Part shown: piece after piece, positions 1-12,292 of the stretch | Numbering within the stretch: position 1 is the stretch's first letter | Layout: each line of letters starts with the position of its first letter | NCBI GenBank assembly: GCA_963932465.1 | Contig: CAWVRF010001043.1 | Coordinates: forward strand, 310,001-374,000 | Direction of reading: 5' to 3' | DNA length: 64,000 nt | Origin: Maratus speciosus | Lineage: Eukaryota > Arthropoda > Arachnida > Araneae > Salticidae | Made by a program: the position numbers and the translations under genes | The notes under the pieces: model-generated | What the model saw: only the letters and a program-made list of their open reading frames with translations | Databases searched by the model: none | What the model was told of the DNA's origin: nothing

Positions 1-1366
1 AAAGCGAAACAGAATATATTGTTTCAACAATCAAAGCATTGTTAGAAAATTCATCAGAAAGAGTTACCGCATATAAAACATGCAATATTTATGAATTGAA
101 TCCCGGTGCAGGGCTCAAAATTAATTTCTTAGTAAATGATAAAGCCAAACCGAATATATTGTTTCAACAATTAACGCATTGTTAGAAAATTCATCAGAAA
201 GATTTACCGCATATAAAACACGCAATATTTATGAACTGAATTCCGGTGCAGGGCTGAAAATTAATTTCTTAATAAATAATAAAGCGAAACCGAATATATT
301 GTTTCAACAATCAAAGCATTGTTAGAAAATTCATCTGAAAGAGTTACCGCATATAAAACACGCAATATTTATGAATTGAATTCCGGTGCAGGGCTGAAAA
401 TTAACTTCTTAGTAAATAATAAAGCGAAACCGAATATATTGTTTCAACAATCAAAGCATTGTTAGAGAATTCATCAGAAAGAGTTACCGCATATAAAACA
501 CGCAATATTTATGAATTGAATTCCGGTGCAGGTCTGAAAATTAATTTCTTAATAAATAATAAAGCGAAACCGAGTATATTGTTTAAACAATCAAAGCATT
601 GTTAGAAAATTCATCAGAAAGAGTTACCGCATATAAAACACGCAATATTTATGAATTGAATTCCGGTGCAGGGCTGAAAATTAATTTCTTAATAAATAAT
701 AAAGCGAAACCGAATATATTGTTTCAACAATCAAAGCATTGTTAGAGAATTCATCAGAAAGAGTTACCGCATATAAAACACGCAATATTTATAAACTGAA
801 TTCCGGTGCAGGGCTCAAAATTAATTTCTTAGTTAATAATAAAGCGAAACCGAGTATATTGTTTAAACAATCAAAGCATTGTTAGAAAATTCATCAGAAA
901 GATTTACCGCATATAAAACACGCAAAATTTATGAATTGAATTCCGGTGCAGGTCTGAAAATTAATTTCTTAGTAAATAATAAAGCGAAACCGAATATATT
1001 GTTTAAACAATCAAAGCATTGTTAGAAAATTCATCAGAAAGAGTTACCGCATATAAAACACGCAATATTTATGAATTGAATTCCGGTGCAGGGCTGAAAA
1101 TTAATTTCTTAATAAATAATAAAGCGAAACCGAATATATTGTTTCAACAATCAAAGCATTGTTAGAGAATTCATCAGAAAGAGTTACCGCATATAAAACA
1201 CGCAATATTTATAAACTGAATTCCGGTGCAGGGCTCAAAATTAATTTCTTAGTTAATAATAAAGCGAAACCGAGTATATTGTTTAAACAATCAAAGCATT
1301 GTTAGAAAATTCATCAGAAAGAGTTACCGCATATAAAACACGCAATATTTATGAATTGAATTCCGT

Positions 1367-3602
1367 TGCAGGGCTGAAAATTAATTTCTTAATAAATAAT
1401 AAAGCGAAACCGAATATATTGTTTCAACAATCAAAGCATTGTTAGAAAATTCATCAGAAAGAGTTACCGCATATAAAACACGCAATATCTATGAATTGAA
1501 TTTCGGTGCAGGGCTGAAAATTAATTTCTTAATAAATAATAAAGCGAAACCGAATATATTGTTTCAACAATCAAAGCATTGTTAGAAAATTCATCAGAAA
1601 GATTTACCGCATATAAAACACGCAATATTTATGAATTGAATTCTGTTGCAGGGCTGAAAATTAATTTCTTAATAAATAATAAAGCGAAACAGAATATATT
1701 GTTTCAACAATCAAAGCATTGTTAGAAAATTCATCAGAAAGAGTTACCGCATATAAAACATGCAATATTTATGAATTGAATCCCGGTGCAGGGCTCAAAA
1801 TTAATTTCTTAGTAAATGATAAAGCGAAACCGAAAATATTGTTTAAACAATCAAAGCATTGTTAGAAAATTCATCAGAAAGAGTTACCGCATATAAAACA
1901 CGAAATATTTATGAATTGAATTTCGGTGCACCGCTGAAAATTAATTTCTTAATAAATAATAAAGCGAAACCGAATATATTTCTTCAACAATCAAAGTATT
2001 GTTAGAAAATTCATCAGAAAGCGTTTCCGCATATAAAACACGCAATATTTATGAATTGAATTCCGGTGCACCGCTGAAAATTAATTTCTTAATAAATAAT
2101 AAAGCGAAACCGAATATATTGTTTCAACAATCAAAGCATTGTTAGAAAATTCATCAGAAAGAGTTACCGCATATAAAACACGCAATATTTATGAATTGAA
2201 TTCCGGTGCAGGGCTGAAAATTAATTTCTTAGTAAATAGTAAAGCGAAACCGAATATATTGTTTAAACAATCAAAGCATTGTTAGAAAATTCATCAGAAA
2301 GGGTTACCGCATAGAAAACACGCAATATTTATGAATTGAATTCCGGTGCAGGGCTGAAAATTAATTTCTTAATAAATAACCGAAACCGAATATATTGTTT
2401 CAACAATCAAAGCATTGATAGAAAATTCATCAGAAAGAGTTACCGCATATAAAACACGCAATATTTATGAATTGAATTCCGGTGCAGGGCTGAAAATTAA
2501 TTTATTAATAAATAATAAAGCGAAACCGAATATATTGTTTCAACAATCAAAGCATTGTTAGAAAATTCATCAGAAAGAGTTACTGCATATAAAACACGCA
2601 ATATTTATGAATTGAATTCCGGTGCAGGGCTGAAAATTAATTTCTTAATAAATAATAAAGCGAAACCGAATATATTGTTTCAACAATCAAAGCATTGTTA
2701 GAAAATTCATCAGAAAGATTTACCGCATATAAAACACGCAATATTTATGAATTGAATTCTGGTGCAGGGCTGAAAATTAATTTCTTAATAAATAATAAAG
2801 CGAAACAGAATATATTGTTTCAACAATCAAAGCATTGTTAGAAAATTCATCAGAAAGAGTTACCGCATATAAAACATGCAATATTTATGAATTGAATCCC
2901 GGTGCAGGGCTCAAAATTAATTTCTTAGTAAATGATAAAGCCAAACCGAATATATTGTTTCAACAATTAACGCATTGTTAGAAAATTCATCAGAAAGATT
3001 TACCGCATATAAAACACGCAATATTTATGAATTGAATTCCGGTGCAGGGCTGAAAATTAATTTCTTAATATATAATAAAGCGAAACCGAATATATTGTTT
3101 CAACAATCAAAGCATTGTTAGAAAATTCATCTGAAAGAGTTACCGCATATAAAACACTCAATATTTATGAACTGAATTCCGGTGCAGGGCTCAAAATTAA
3201 CTTCTTAGTAAATAATAAAGCGAAACCGAATATATTGTTTAAACAATCAAAGCATTGTTAGAAAATTCATCAGAAAGAGTTACCGCATATAAAACACGCA
3301 AAATTTATGAATTGAATTCCGGTGCAGGTCTGAAAATTAATTTCTTAATAAATAATAAAGCGAAACCGAATATATTGTTTCAACAATCAAAGTATTGTTA
3401 GAAAATTCATCAAAAAGAGTTACCGCATATAAAACACGCAAAATTTATGAATTGAATTCCGGTGCAGGGCTGAAAATTAATTTCTTAATAAATAATAAAG
3501 CGAAACCGAATATATTGTTTCAACAATCATAGCATTGTTAGAAAATTCATTACAAAGAGTTACCGCATATAAAACACGCAATATTTATGAATTGAATTCC
3601 GG
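1367..3602 (+). repeat. 2,236-bp higher-order repeat, copy A (16 monomers minus 4 bp)
   Basis: Sequence here recurs at +2,236 bp. Shared rare markers include ATATCTATG with TTTCGG, TTCTGTTGCA, the TCTTCAAC variant (1,981 and 4,217), AATAGTAAAG, CATAGAAAAC, the 4-bp-deleted monomer AATAACCGAAACC, GCATTGATAG, and AATTAACGCA (2,965 and 5,201). The length is 16 x 140 minus 4, the deficit coming from the one short monomer. Identity starts just after the TTCCGTTGCA variant at 1,361. I noticed one substitution between copies (CACTCAAT near 3,156 against CACGCAAT near 5,392). Confidence 0.88.
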
Positions 3603-5838
3603 TGCAGGGCTGAAAATTAATTTCTTAATAAATAATAAAGCGAAACCGAATATATTGTTTCAACAATCAAAGCATTGTTAGAAAATTCATCAGAAAGAGT
3701 TACCGCATATAAAACACGCAATATCTATGAATTGAATTTCGGTGCAGGGCTGAAAATTAATTTCTTAATAAATAATAAAGCGAAACCGAATATATTGTTT
3801 CAACAATCAAAGCATTGTTAGAAAATTCATCAGAAAGATTTACCGCATATAAAACACGCAATATTTATGAATTGAATTCTGTTGCAGGGCTGAAAATTAA
3901 TTTCTTAATAAATAATAAAGCGAAACAGAATATATTGTTTCAACAATCAAAGCATTGTTAGAAAATTCATCAGAAAGAGTTACCGCATATAAAACATGCA
4001 ATATTTATGAATTGAATCCCGGTGCAGGGCTCAAAATTAATTTCTTAGTAAATGATAAAGCGAAACCGAATATATTGTTTAAACAATCAAAGCATTGTTA
4101 GAAAATTCATCAGAAAGAGTTACCGCATATAAAACACGAAATATTTATGAATTGAATTTCGGTGCACCGCTGAAAATTAATTTCTTAATAAATAATAAAG
4201 CGAAACCGAATATATTTCTTCAACAATCAAAGTATTGTTAGAAAATTCATCAGAAAGCGTTTCCGCATATAAAACACGCAATATTTATGAATTGAATTCC
4301 GGTGCACCGCTGAAAATTAATTTCTTAATAAATAATAAAGCGAAACCGAATATATTGTTTCAACAATCAAAGCATTGTTAGAAAATTCATCAGAAAGAGT
4401 TACCGCATATAAAACACGCAATATTTATGAATTGAATTCCGGTGCAGGGCTGAAAATTAATTTCTTAGTAAATAGTAAAGCGAAACCGAATATATTGTTT
4501 AAACAATCAAAGCATTGTTAGAAAATTCATCAGAAAGGGTTACCGCATAGAAAACACGCAATATTTATGAATTGAATTCCGGTGCAGGGCTGAAAATTAA
4601 TTTCTTAATAAATAACCGAAACCGAATATATTGTTTCAACAATCAAAGCATTGATAGAAAATTCATCAGAAAGAGTTACCGCATATAAAACACGCAATAT
4701 TTATGAATTGAATTCCGGTGCAGGGCTGAAAATTAATTTATTAATAAATAATAAAGCGAAACCGAATATATTGTTTCAACAATCAAAGCATTGTTAGAAA
4801 ATTCATCAGAAAGAGTTACTGCATATAAAACACGCAATATTTATGAATTGAATTCCGGTGCAGGGCTGAAAATTAATTTCTTAATAAATAATAAAGCGAA
4901 ACCGAATATATTGTTTCAACAATCAAAGCATTGTTAGAAAATTCATCAGAAAGATTTACCGCATATAAAACACGCAATATTTATGAATTGAATTCTGGTG
5001 CAGGGCTGAAAATTAATTTCTTAATAAATAATAAAGCGAAACAGAATATATTGTTTCAACAATCAAAGCATTGTTAGAAAATTCATCAGAAAGAGTTACC
5101 GCATATAAAACATGCAATATTTATGAATTGAATCCCGGTGCAGGGCTCAAAATTAATTTCTTAGTAAATGATAAAGCCAAACCGAATATATTGTTTCAAC
5201 AATTAACGCATTGTTAGAAAATTCATCAGAAAGATTTACCGCATATAAAACACGCAATATTTATGAATTGAATTCCGGTGCAGGGCTGAAAATTAATTTC
5301 TTAATATATAATAAAGCGAAACCGAATATATTGTTTCAACAATCAAAGCATTGTTAGAAAATTCATCTGAAAGAGTTACCGCATATAAAACACGCAATAT
5401 TTATGAACTGAATTCCGGTGCAGGGCTCAAAATTAACTTCTTAGTAAATAATAAAGCGAAACCGAATATATTGTTTAAACAATCAAAGCATTGTTAGAAA
5501 ATTCATCAGAAAGAGTTACCGCATATAAAACACGCAAAATTTATGAATTGAATTCCGGTGCAGGTCTGAAAATTAATTTCTTAATAAATAATAAAGCGAA
5601 ACCGAATATATTGTTTCAACAATCAAAGTATTGTTAGAAAATTCATCAAAAAGAGTTACCGCATATAAAACACGCAAAATTTATGAATTGAATTCCGGTG
5701 CAGGGCTGAAAATTAATTTCTTAATAAATAATAAAGCGAAACCGAATATATTGTTTCAACAATCATAGCATTGTTAGAAAATTCATTACAAAGAGTTACC
5801 GCATATAAAACACGCAATATTTATGAATTGAATTCCGG
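3603..5838 (+). repeat. 2,236-bp higher-order repeat, copy B
   Basis: This is the tandem partner of the preceding copy, with the same marker order at +2,236 bp. Identity runs about 95 bp past the nominal end, to about 5,933, where AGATTTACTGC replaces AGAGTTACCGC. A truncated relative of the same block also starts the window: AATTAACGCA occurs at 169, which is 2,796 bp (20 monomers minus 4) before 2,965. The family therefore extends upstream of base 1. Confidence 0.86.
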
Positions 5839-7174
5839 TGCAGGGCTGAAAATTAATTTCTTAATAAATAATAAAGCGAAACCGAATATATTGTTTCAAC
5901 AATCAAAGCATTGTTAGAAAATTCATCAGAAAGATTTACTGCATATAAAACACGCAATATTTATGAATTGAATTCCGGTGCAGGGCTGAAAATTAATTTC
6001 TTAATAAATAATAAAGCGAAACCGAATATATTGTTTCAACAATCATAGCATTGTTAGAAAATTCATTACAAAGAGTTACCGCATATAAAACACGCAATAT
6101 TTATGAATTGAATTCCGGTGCAGGGCTGAAAATTAATTTCTTAATAAATAATAAAGCGAAACCGAATATATTGTTTCAACAATCAAAGCAGTGTTAGAAA
6201 ATTCATCAGAAAGATTTACTGCATATAAAACACGCAATATTTATGAATTGAATTCCGGTGCAGGGCTGAAATTAATTTCTTAATAAATAATAAAGCGAAA
6301 CCGAATATATTGTTTCAACAATCAAAGCATTGTTAGAAAATTTATCAGAAAGAGTTACCGCAAATAAAACACGCAATATTTATGAATTGAATTCCGGTGC
6401 AGGGCTGAAAATTAATTTCTTAATAAATAATAAAGCGAAACCGAATATATTTTTTCAACAATCAAAGTATTGTTAGAAAATTCATCAGAAAGCGTTTCCG
6501 CATATAAAACACGCAATATTTATGAATTGAATTCCGGTGCACCGCTGAAAATTAATTTCTTAATAAATAATAAAGCGAAACCGAATATATTGTTTCAACA
6601 ATCAAAGCATTGTTAGAAAATTCATCAGAAAGAGTTACCGCATATAAAACACGCAATATTTATGAATTGAATTCCGGTGCAGGGCTGAAAATTAATTTCT
6701 TAGTAAATAATAAAGCGAAACCGAATATATTGTTTAAACAATCAAAGCATTGTTAGAAAATTCATCAGAAAGAGTTACCGCATATAAAACACGCAATATT
6801 TATGAATTGAATTCCGGTGCAGGGCTGAAAATTAATTTCTTAATAAATAATAAAGCGAAACCGAATATATTGTTTCAACAATCAAAGCATTGTTAGAGAA
6901 TTCATCAGAAAGAGTTACCGCATATAAAACACGCAATATTTATAAACTGAATACCGGTGCAGGGCTCAAAATTAATTTCTTAGTTAATAATAAAGCGAAA
7001 CCGAGTATATTGTTTAAACAATCAAAGCATTGTTAGAAAATTCATCAGAAAGATTTACCGCATATAAAACACGCAATATTTATGAATTGAATTCTGGTGC
7101 AGGGCTGAAAATTAATTTCTTAATAAATAATAAAGCGAAACAGAATATATTGTTTCAACAATCAAAGCATTGTT
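5839..7174 (+). repeat. Satellite monomers with a local two-monomer (280-bp) duplication
   Basis: Ordinary monomers only. The pair containing CAATCATAGCATTG followed by TTCATTACAAAGAG occurs near 5,761 and again near 6,041, a 280-bp step, so a dimer was duplicated locally. A 1-bp deletion (GGCTGAAATTAATT) near 6,271 shortens one monomer to 139 bp. A CAAATAAAAC variant near 6,361 occurs only here as far as I could see. The stretch ends in copies of the CACCG-type monomer also found in the flanking HORs. Confidence 0.75.
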
Positions 7175-8855
7175 AGAAAATTCATCAGAAAGCGTTTCCG
7201 CATATAAAACACGCAATATTTATGAATTGAATTCCGGTGCACCGCTGAAAATTAATTTCTTAATAAATAATAAAGCGAAACCGAATATATTGTTTCAACA
7301 ATCAAAGCATTGTTAGAAAATTCATCAGAAAGAGTTACCGCATATAAAACACGCAATATTTATGAATTGAATTCCGGTGCAGGGCTGAAAATTAATTTCT
7401 TAGTAAATAGTAAAGCGAAACCGAATATATTGTTTAAACAATCAAAGCATTGTTAGAAAATTCATCAGAAAGAGTTACCGCATAGAAAACACGCAATATT
7501 TATGAATTGAATTCCGGTGCAGGGCTGAAAATTAATTTCTTAATAAATAATAAAGCGAAACCGAATATATTGTTTAAACAATCAAAGCATTGTTAGAAAA
7601 TTCATCAGAAAGAGTTACCGCATATAAAACACGCAAAATTTATGAATTGAATTCCGGTGCAGGGCTGAAAATTAATTTCTTAATAAATAATAAAGCGAAA
7701 ACGAATATATTGTTTCAACAATCAGAGCATTGTTAGAAAATTCATCACAAAGAGTTACCGCATATAAAACACGTAATATTTAAGAATTGAATCCCGGTGC
7801 AGGGCTCAAAATTAATTTCTTAGTAAATAATAAAGCGAAACCGAATATATTCTTTAAACAATCAAAGCATTGTTAGAAAATTCATCAGAAAGAGTTACCG
7901 CATATAAAACACGCAATATTTATGAATTGAATTCCGGTGCAGGGCTCAAAATTAATTTATTAATAAATAATAAAGCGAAACCGAATATATTGTTTCAACA
8001 ATCAAAGCATTGTTAGAAAATTCATCAGAAAGAGTTACCGCATATAAAACACGCAATATTTATGAATTGAATCCCGGTGCAGGGCTAAAAATTAATTTCG
8101 TAATAAATAATAAAGCGAAACCGAATATATTGTTTCAACAATCAAAGCATTGTTAGAAAATTCATCAGAAAGAGTTACCTCATATAAAACACGCAATATT
8201 TATGAATTGAATTCCGGTGCAGGGCTGAAAATGAATTTCTTAATAAATAACCGAAACCGAATATATTGTTTCAACAATCAAAGCATTGTTAGAAAATTCA
8301 TCAGAAAGAGTTACCGCATATGAAACACGCAATATTTATGAATTGAATTCCGGTGCAGGGCTGAAAATTAATTTATTAATAAATAATAAAGCCAAACCGA
8401 ATATATTGTTTCAACAATCAAAGCATTGTTAGAAAATTCATCAGAAAGAGTTACTGCATATAAAACACGCAATATTTATGAATTGAATTCCGGTGCAGGG
8501 CTGAAAATTAATTTCATAATAAATAATAACGCGAAAACGAATATATTGTTTCAACAATCAAAGCATTGTTAGAAAATTCATCAGAAAGAGTTACCGCATA
8601 TAAAACACGCAATATTTATGAATTGAATTCCGGTGCAGGGCTGAAAATTAATTTCTTAATAAATAATAAAGCGAAACCGAATATATTGTTTCAACAATTA
8701 AAGCATTGTTAGAAAATTCATCAGAAAGATTTACCGCATATAAAACACGCAATATTTATGAATTGAATTCCGGTGCAGGGCTGAAAATTATTTTCTTAAT
8801 AAATAATAAAGCGAAACCGAATATATTGTTTCAACAATCAAAGCATTGTTAGAAA
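7175..8855 (+). repeat. 1.68-kb segmental duplicate, copy A
   Basis: Matches 9,831-11,511 at an offset of 2,656 bp (19 monomers minus 4). Shared rare markers in order: GCGTTTCC with GGTGCACCGC, AATAGTAAAG, CATAGAAAAC, ACACGTAATATTTAAG, ATTCTTTAAAC, CTAAAAATTAATTTCG, ACCTCATATAAAAC, AAAATGAATTTC next to the 4-bp-deleted AATAACCG monomer, AATAACGCGAAAACG, CAACAATTAAAGC and TTATTTTCTT. Differences noticed include AATCAGAGC against AATCATAGC and AGAGTTACC against AGGAGTTACC. The copies are separated by about 1 kb, so this is not a simple head-to-tail pair. Confidence 0.82.
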
Positions 8856-9830
8856 ATTCATCAGAAAGAGTTACCGCATATAAAACACGCAATATTTATG
8901 AATTGAATTCCGGTGCAGGGCTGAAAATTAATTTCTTAGTAAATAATAAAGCGAAACCGAATATATTGTTTAAACAATCAAAGCATTGTTAGAAAATTCA
9001 TCAGAAAGAGTTACCGCATATAAAACACGCAATATTTATGAATTGAATTCCGGTGCAGGGCTGAAAATTAATTTCTTAATAAATAATAAAGCGAAACCGA
9101 ATATATTGTTTCAACAATCAAAGCATTGTCAGAGAATTCATCAGAAAGAGTTACCGCATATAAAACACGCAATATTTATAAACTGAATTCCGGTGCAGGG
9201 CTCAAAATTAATTTCTTAGTTAATAATAAAGCGAAACCGAGTATATTGTTTAAACAATCAAAGCATTGTTAGAAAATTCATCAGAAAGAGTTACCGCATA
9301 TAAAACACGCAATATTTATGAATTGAATTCCGTTGCAGGGCTGAAAATTAATTTCTTAATAAATAATAAAGCGAAATCGAATATATTGTTTCAACAATCA
9401 AAGCATTGTTAGAAAATTCATCAGAAAGATTTACCGCATATAAAACACGCAATATTTATGAATTGAATTCTGTTGCAGGGCTGAAAATTAATTTCTTAAT
9501 AAATAATAAAGCGAAACAGAATATATTGTTTCAACAATCAAAGCATTGTTAGAAAATTCATCAGAAAGAGTTACCGCATATAAAACATGCAATATTTATG
9601 AATTGAATCCCGGTGCAGGGCTCAAAATTAATTTCTTAGTAAATGATAAAGCGAAACCGAATATATTGTTTAAACAATCAAAGCATTGTTAGAAAATTCA
9701 TCAGAAAGAGTTACCGCATATAAAACACGAAATATTTATGAATTGAATTTCGGTGCACCGCTGAAAATTAATTTCTTAATAAATAATAAAGCGAAACCGA
9801 ATATATTTCTTCAACAATCAAAGTATTGTT
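8856..9830 (+). repeat. Satellite segment related to 13.5-14.6 kb and 17.1-18.2 kb
   Basis: Monomers here share a variant series with two later blocks: CATTGTCAGAGAATTC, ATTTATAAACTGAATTC, AGTTAATAATAAAG with CCGAGTATATTG, TTCCGTTGCA, AAATCGAATA, TTCTGTTGCA, AATGATAAAG, CACGAAATATT and TCTTCAACAATC. The offset to the 13.6-kb version is 4,616 bp at the start. It becomes one monomer larger later because the 13.6- and 17.2-kb versions have an extra TTTCGGTGCAGGG monomer near 14,084 and 17,724. No gene. Confidence 0.8.
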
Positions 9831-11511
9831 AGAAAATTCATCAGAAAGCGTTTCCGCATATAAAACACGCAATATTTATGAATTGAATTCCGGTGCACCG
9901 CTGAAAATTAATTTCTTAATAAATAATAAAGCGAAACCGAATATATTGTTTCAACAATCAAAGCATTGTTAGAAAATTCATCAGAAAGAGTTACCGCATA
10001 TAAAACACGCAATATTTATGAATTGAATTCCGGTGCAGGGCTGAAAATTAATTTCTTAGTAAATAGTAAAGCGAAACCGAATATATTGTTTAAACAATCA
10101 AAGCATTGTTAGAAAATTCATCAGAAGGAGTTACCGCATAGAAAACACGCAATATTTATGAATTGAATTCCGGTGCAGGGCTGAAAATTAATTTCTTAAT
10201 AAATAATAAAGCGAAACCGAATATATTGTTTAAACAACCAAAGCATTGTTAGAAAATTCATCAGAAAGAGTTACCGCATATAAAACACGCAAAATTTATG
10301 AATTGAATTCCGGTGCAGGGCTGAAAATTAATTTCTTAATAAATAATAAAGCGAAAACGAATATATTGTTTCAACAATCATAGCATTGTTAGAAAATTCA
10401 TCACAAAGAGTTACCGCATATAAAACACGTAATATTTAAGAATTGAATCCCGGTGCAGGGCTCAAAATTAATTTCTTAGTAAATAATAAAGCGAAACCGA
10501 ATATATTCTTTAAACAATCAAAGCATTGTTAGAAAATTCATCAGAAAGAGTTACCGCATATAAAACACGCAATATTTATGAATTGAATTCCGGTGCAGGG
10601 CTCAAAATTAATTTATTAATAAATAATAAAGCGAAACCGAATATATTGTTTCAACAATCAAAGCATTGTTAGAAAATTCATCAGAAAGAGTTACCGCATA
10701 TAAAACACGCAATATTTATGAATTGAATCCCGGTGCAGGGCTAAAAATTAATTTCGTAATAAATAATAAAGCGAAACCGAATATATTGTTTCAACAATCA
10801 AAGCATTGTTAGAAAATTCATCAGAAAGAGTTACCTCATATAAAACACGCAATATTTATGAATTGAATTCCGGTGCAGGGCTGAAAATGAATTTCTTAAT
10901 AAATAACCGAAACCGAATATATTGTTTCAACAATCAAAGCATTGTTAGAAAATTCATCAGAAAGAGTTACCGCATATGAAACACGCAATATTTATGAATT
11001 GAATTCCGGTGCAGGGCTGAAAATTAATTTATTAATAAATAATAAAGCCAAACCGAATATATTGTTTCAACAATGAAAGCATTGTTAGAAAATTCATCAG
11101 AAAGAGTTACTGCATATAAAACACGCAATATTTATGAATTGAATTCCGGTGCAGGGCTGAAAATTAATTTCATAATAAATAATAACGCGAAAACGAATAT
11201 ATTGTTTCAACAATCAAAGCATTGTTAGAAAATTCATCAGAAAGAGTTACCGCATATAAAACACGCAATATTTATGAATTGAATTCCGGTGCAGGGCTGA
11301 AAATTAATTTCTTAATAAATAATAAAGCGAAACCGAATATATTGTTTCAACAATTAAAGCATTGTTAGAAAATTCATCAGAAAGATTTACCGCATATAAA
11401 ACACGCAATATTTATGAATTGAATTCCGGTGCAGGGCTGAAAATTATTTTCTTAATAAATAATAAAGCGAAACCGAATATATTGTTTCAACAATCAAAGC
11501 ATTGTTAGAAA
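9831..11511 (+). repeat. 1.68-kb segmental duplicate, copy B
   Basis: Partner of 7,175-8,855, ending where CATCTGAAAGAG replaces CATCAGAAAGAG near 11,517. Its first part also matches the blocks at about 14.6-15.6 kb and 18.2-19.3 kb (AAGGAGTTACCGCATAGAAAAC near 10,127, 14,881 and 18,521; CAACCAAAGC near 10,236, 14,991 and 18,631). The segment is therefore a mosaic shared by several HOR copies. Confidence 0.82.
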
Positions 11512-12292
11512 ATTCATCTGAAAGAGTTACCGCATATAAAACACGCAATATTTATGAACTGAATTCCGGTGCAGGGATGAAAATTAATTTCTTAGTAAAT
11601 AATAAAGCGAAACCGAATATATTGTTTAAACAATCAAAGCATTGTTAGAAAATTCATCAAAAAGAGTTACCGCATATAAAACACGCAAAATTTATGAATT
11701 GAATTCCGGTGCAGGGCTGAAAATTAATTTCTTAATAAATAATAAAGCGAAACCGAATATATTGTTTCAACAATCAAAGCATTGTTAGAAAATTCATCAG
11801 AAAGATTTACCGCATATAAAACACGCAATATTTATGAATTGAATTCCGGTGCAGGGCTGAAAATTAATTTCTTAATAAATAATAAAGCGAAACAGAATAT
11901 ATTGTTTCAACAATCAAAGCATTGTTAGAAAATTCATCAGAAAGAGTTACCGCATATAAAACATGCAATGTTTATGAATTGAATCCCGGTGCAGGGCTCA
12001 AAATTAATTTCTTAGTAAATAATAAAGCGAAACCGAATATATTGTTTAAACAATCAAAGCATTGTTAGAAAATTCATCAGAAAGAGTTACCGCATATAAA
12101 ACACGCAATATTTATGAATTGAATTCCGGTGCAGGGCTGAAAATTAATTTCTTAATAAATAATTAAGCGAAACCGAATATATTGTTTCAACAATCAAAGC
12201 ATTGTTAGAAAATTCATCAGAAAGAGTTACCGCATATAAAACACGCAATATTTACGAATTGAATCCCGGTGCAGGGCTCAAAATTAATTTCG
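11512..12292 (+). repeat. Satellite segment paralogous to about 19.8-20.8 kb
   Basis: Contains the rare GGGATGAAAATT variant at about 11,574, shared only with about 19,830 at a distance of 8,256 bp (59 monomers minus 4). It also has CATCAAAAAGAG, ACATGCAATGTTT, AATAATTAAGCG and TTTACGAATTG, which recur in the same order near 19.9-20.8 kb. One TTTCGG/CACCG monomer pair present in the later copy is absent here. No gene. Confidence 0.75.

Noticed and set aside
8986..9186. 66-codon open frame (and the like at 13,602-13,802, 17,242-17,442, 32,902-33,102, 35,980-36,180, and on the - strand at 52,876-53,076, 55,954-56,154, 58,331-58,531, 63,228-63,428)
   Set aside because: Each starts at TTG, not ATG, and exists only because the stop TAG in GTTAGA is altered (GTCAGA or GTTATA). 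It spans one and a half monomers in shifting frames. No promoter, ribosome site or family similarity was seen; these are products of repeat variation.
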